From NCBI GenBank assembly GCA_964643005.1, contig CAZXQI010000154.1:1-7042 (forward strand): a stretch of DNA of 7,042 nt, given 5' to 3'. Source of the DNA: UBA6168 sp964643005. Its GTDB lineage: Bacteria; Bacteroidota; Bacteroidia; Chitinophagales; Saprospiraceae. Shown here in pieces: positions 6,962 through 7,042 of the stretch. A program made the position numbers and the translations under genes. The notes beneath the pieces are model-generated. The model made no database searches, was not told where the DNA came from, and saw only the letters and a list, made by a program, of their open reading frames with translations. Numbering within the stretch: the stretch's first letter is position 1; the number at the start of each line of letters is the position of its first letter.

Positions 6962-7042
6962 ATGAAAAGAAAACAAGATTTACTATGGAAGGAAACCATA
7001 CGAGTGTTTTTGATTTTATCAAATACTATGTTTCCTTTAAGA
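6962..7042 (+). CDS. Start of an unidentified small open frame, truncated by the window end
   Basis: An ATG at 6962 opens a frame that remains open for 27 codons to the window edge. It begins with a basic stretch (MKRKQDLLWKE) and becomes hydrophobic (IRVFLILS). No Shine-Dalgarno is present, which is uninformative if this is Bacteroidota. A second frame, shifted by two, opens at an ATG at 6985 and is also open to the edge, containing SVFDFIKYY. The opening loosely recalls Rpn/PD-(D/E)XK-nuclease-like proteins that begin with a Lys/Asp/Leu-Trp-Lys segment followed by an Asp-Phe-Ile helix. In that reading the natural continuation would be in the second frame, hinting at a frameshift. This is weak pattern memory, and the coding status itself is uncertain. 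Confidence 0.3.
   Translation, partial: MKRKQDLLWKETIRVFLILSNTMFPLR

Noticed and set aside
1..7042. CRISPR array, tRNA or rRNA genes, complete insertion sequence
   Set aside because: No regularly spaced direct repeats, cloverleaf, rRNA signature, transposase or terminal inverted repeats were seen.

Overview
The window looks like a stretch of a Bacteroidota chromosome, possibly from the Saprospiria/Chitinophagia side of the phylum, although the exact lineage is inference. Three things point there. The three complete genes have A/T-rich leaders with no recognisable Shine-Dalgarno. A TAnnTTTG-type promoter element lies upstream of the phosphofructokinase gene. The style of the phosphofructokinase and of the exported M20 peptidase also fits.

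Region 1 (1-3828, + strand) is the downstream end of a non-ribosomal peptide biosynthetic locus. The first gene enters the window already open. It carries the tail of a condensation domain, a complete adenylation domain, a peptidyl-carrier domain and a C-terminal thioesterase, so it is the last, chain-releasing module of an assembly line whose earlier part lies upstream. The second gene, 89 bases on, is a Sfp-type 4'-phosphopantetheinyl transferase, the enzyme that would attach the phosphopantetheine arm to the carrier serine of its neighbour. A strong intrinsic terminator at 3794-3828 closes the unit and probably marks the right border of the cluster.

Region 2 (3866-5149, - strand) is a housekeeping gene transcribed towards the cluster: a phosphofructokinase whose active-site signature (GGDD, PKTIDND) predicts pyrophosphate rather than ATP as phosphoryl donor. 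Its promoter lies in a 198-base A/T-rich divergent intergenic region.

Region 3 (5348-6664, + strand) is an exported M20-family metallopeptidase/amidohydrolase (hippurate hydrolase/N-acyl-amino-acid amidohydrolase type) with an N-terminal signal peptide. No functional link to the NRPS genes can be shown.

Region 4 (6665-7042) has no recognisable complete gene. It holds a roughly 300-base stretch with four hairpin-forming inverted repeats, then a short open frame running off the window end. This is the least explained part of the window. No clearly novel multi-gene system is visible. The most unusual items are the NRPS specificity pocket and enlarged thioesterase lid, the Asn in the transferase's usual His position, and the structured 3' region.
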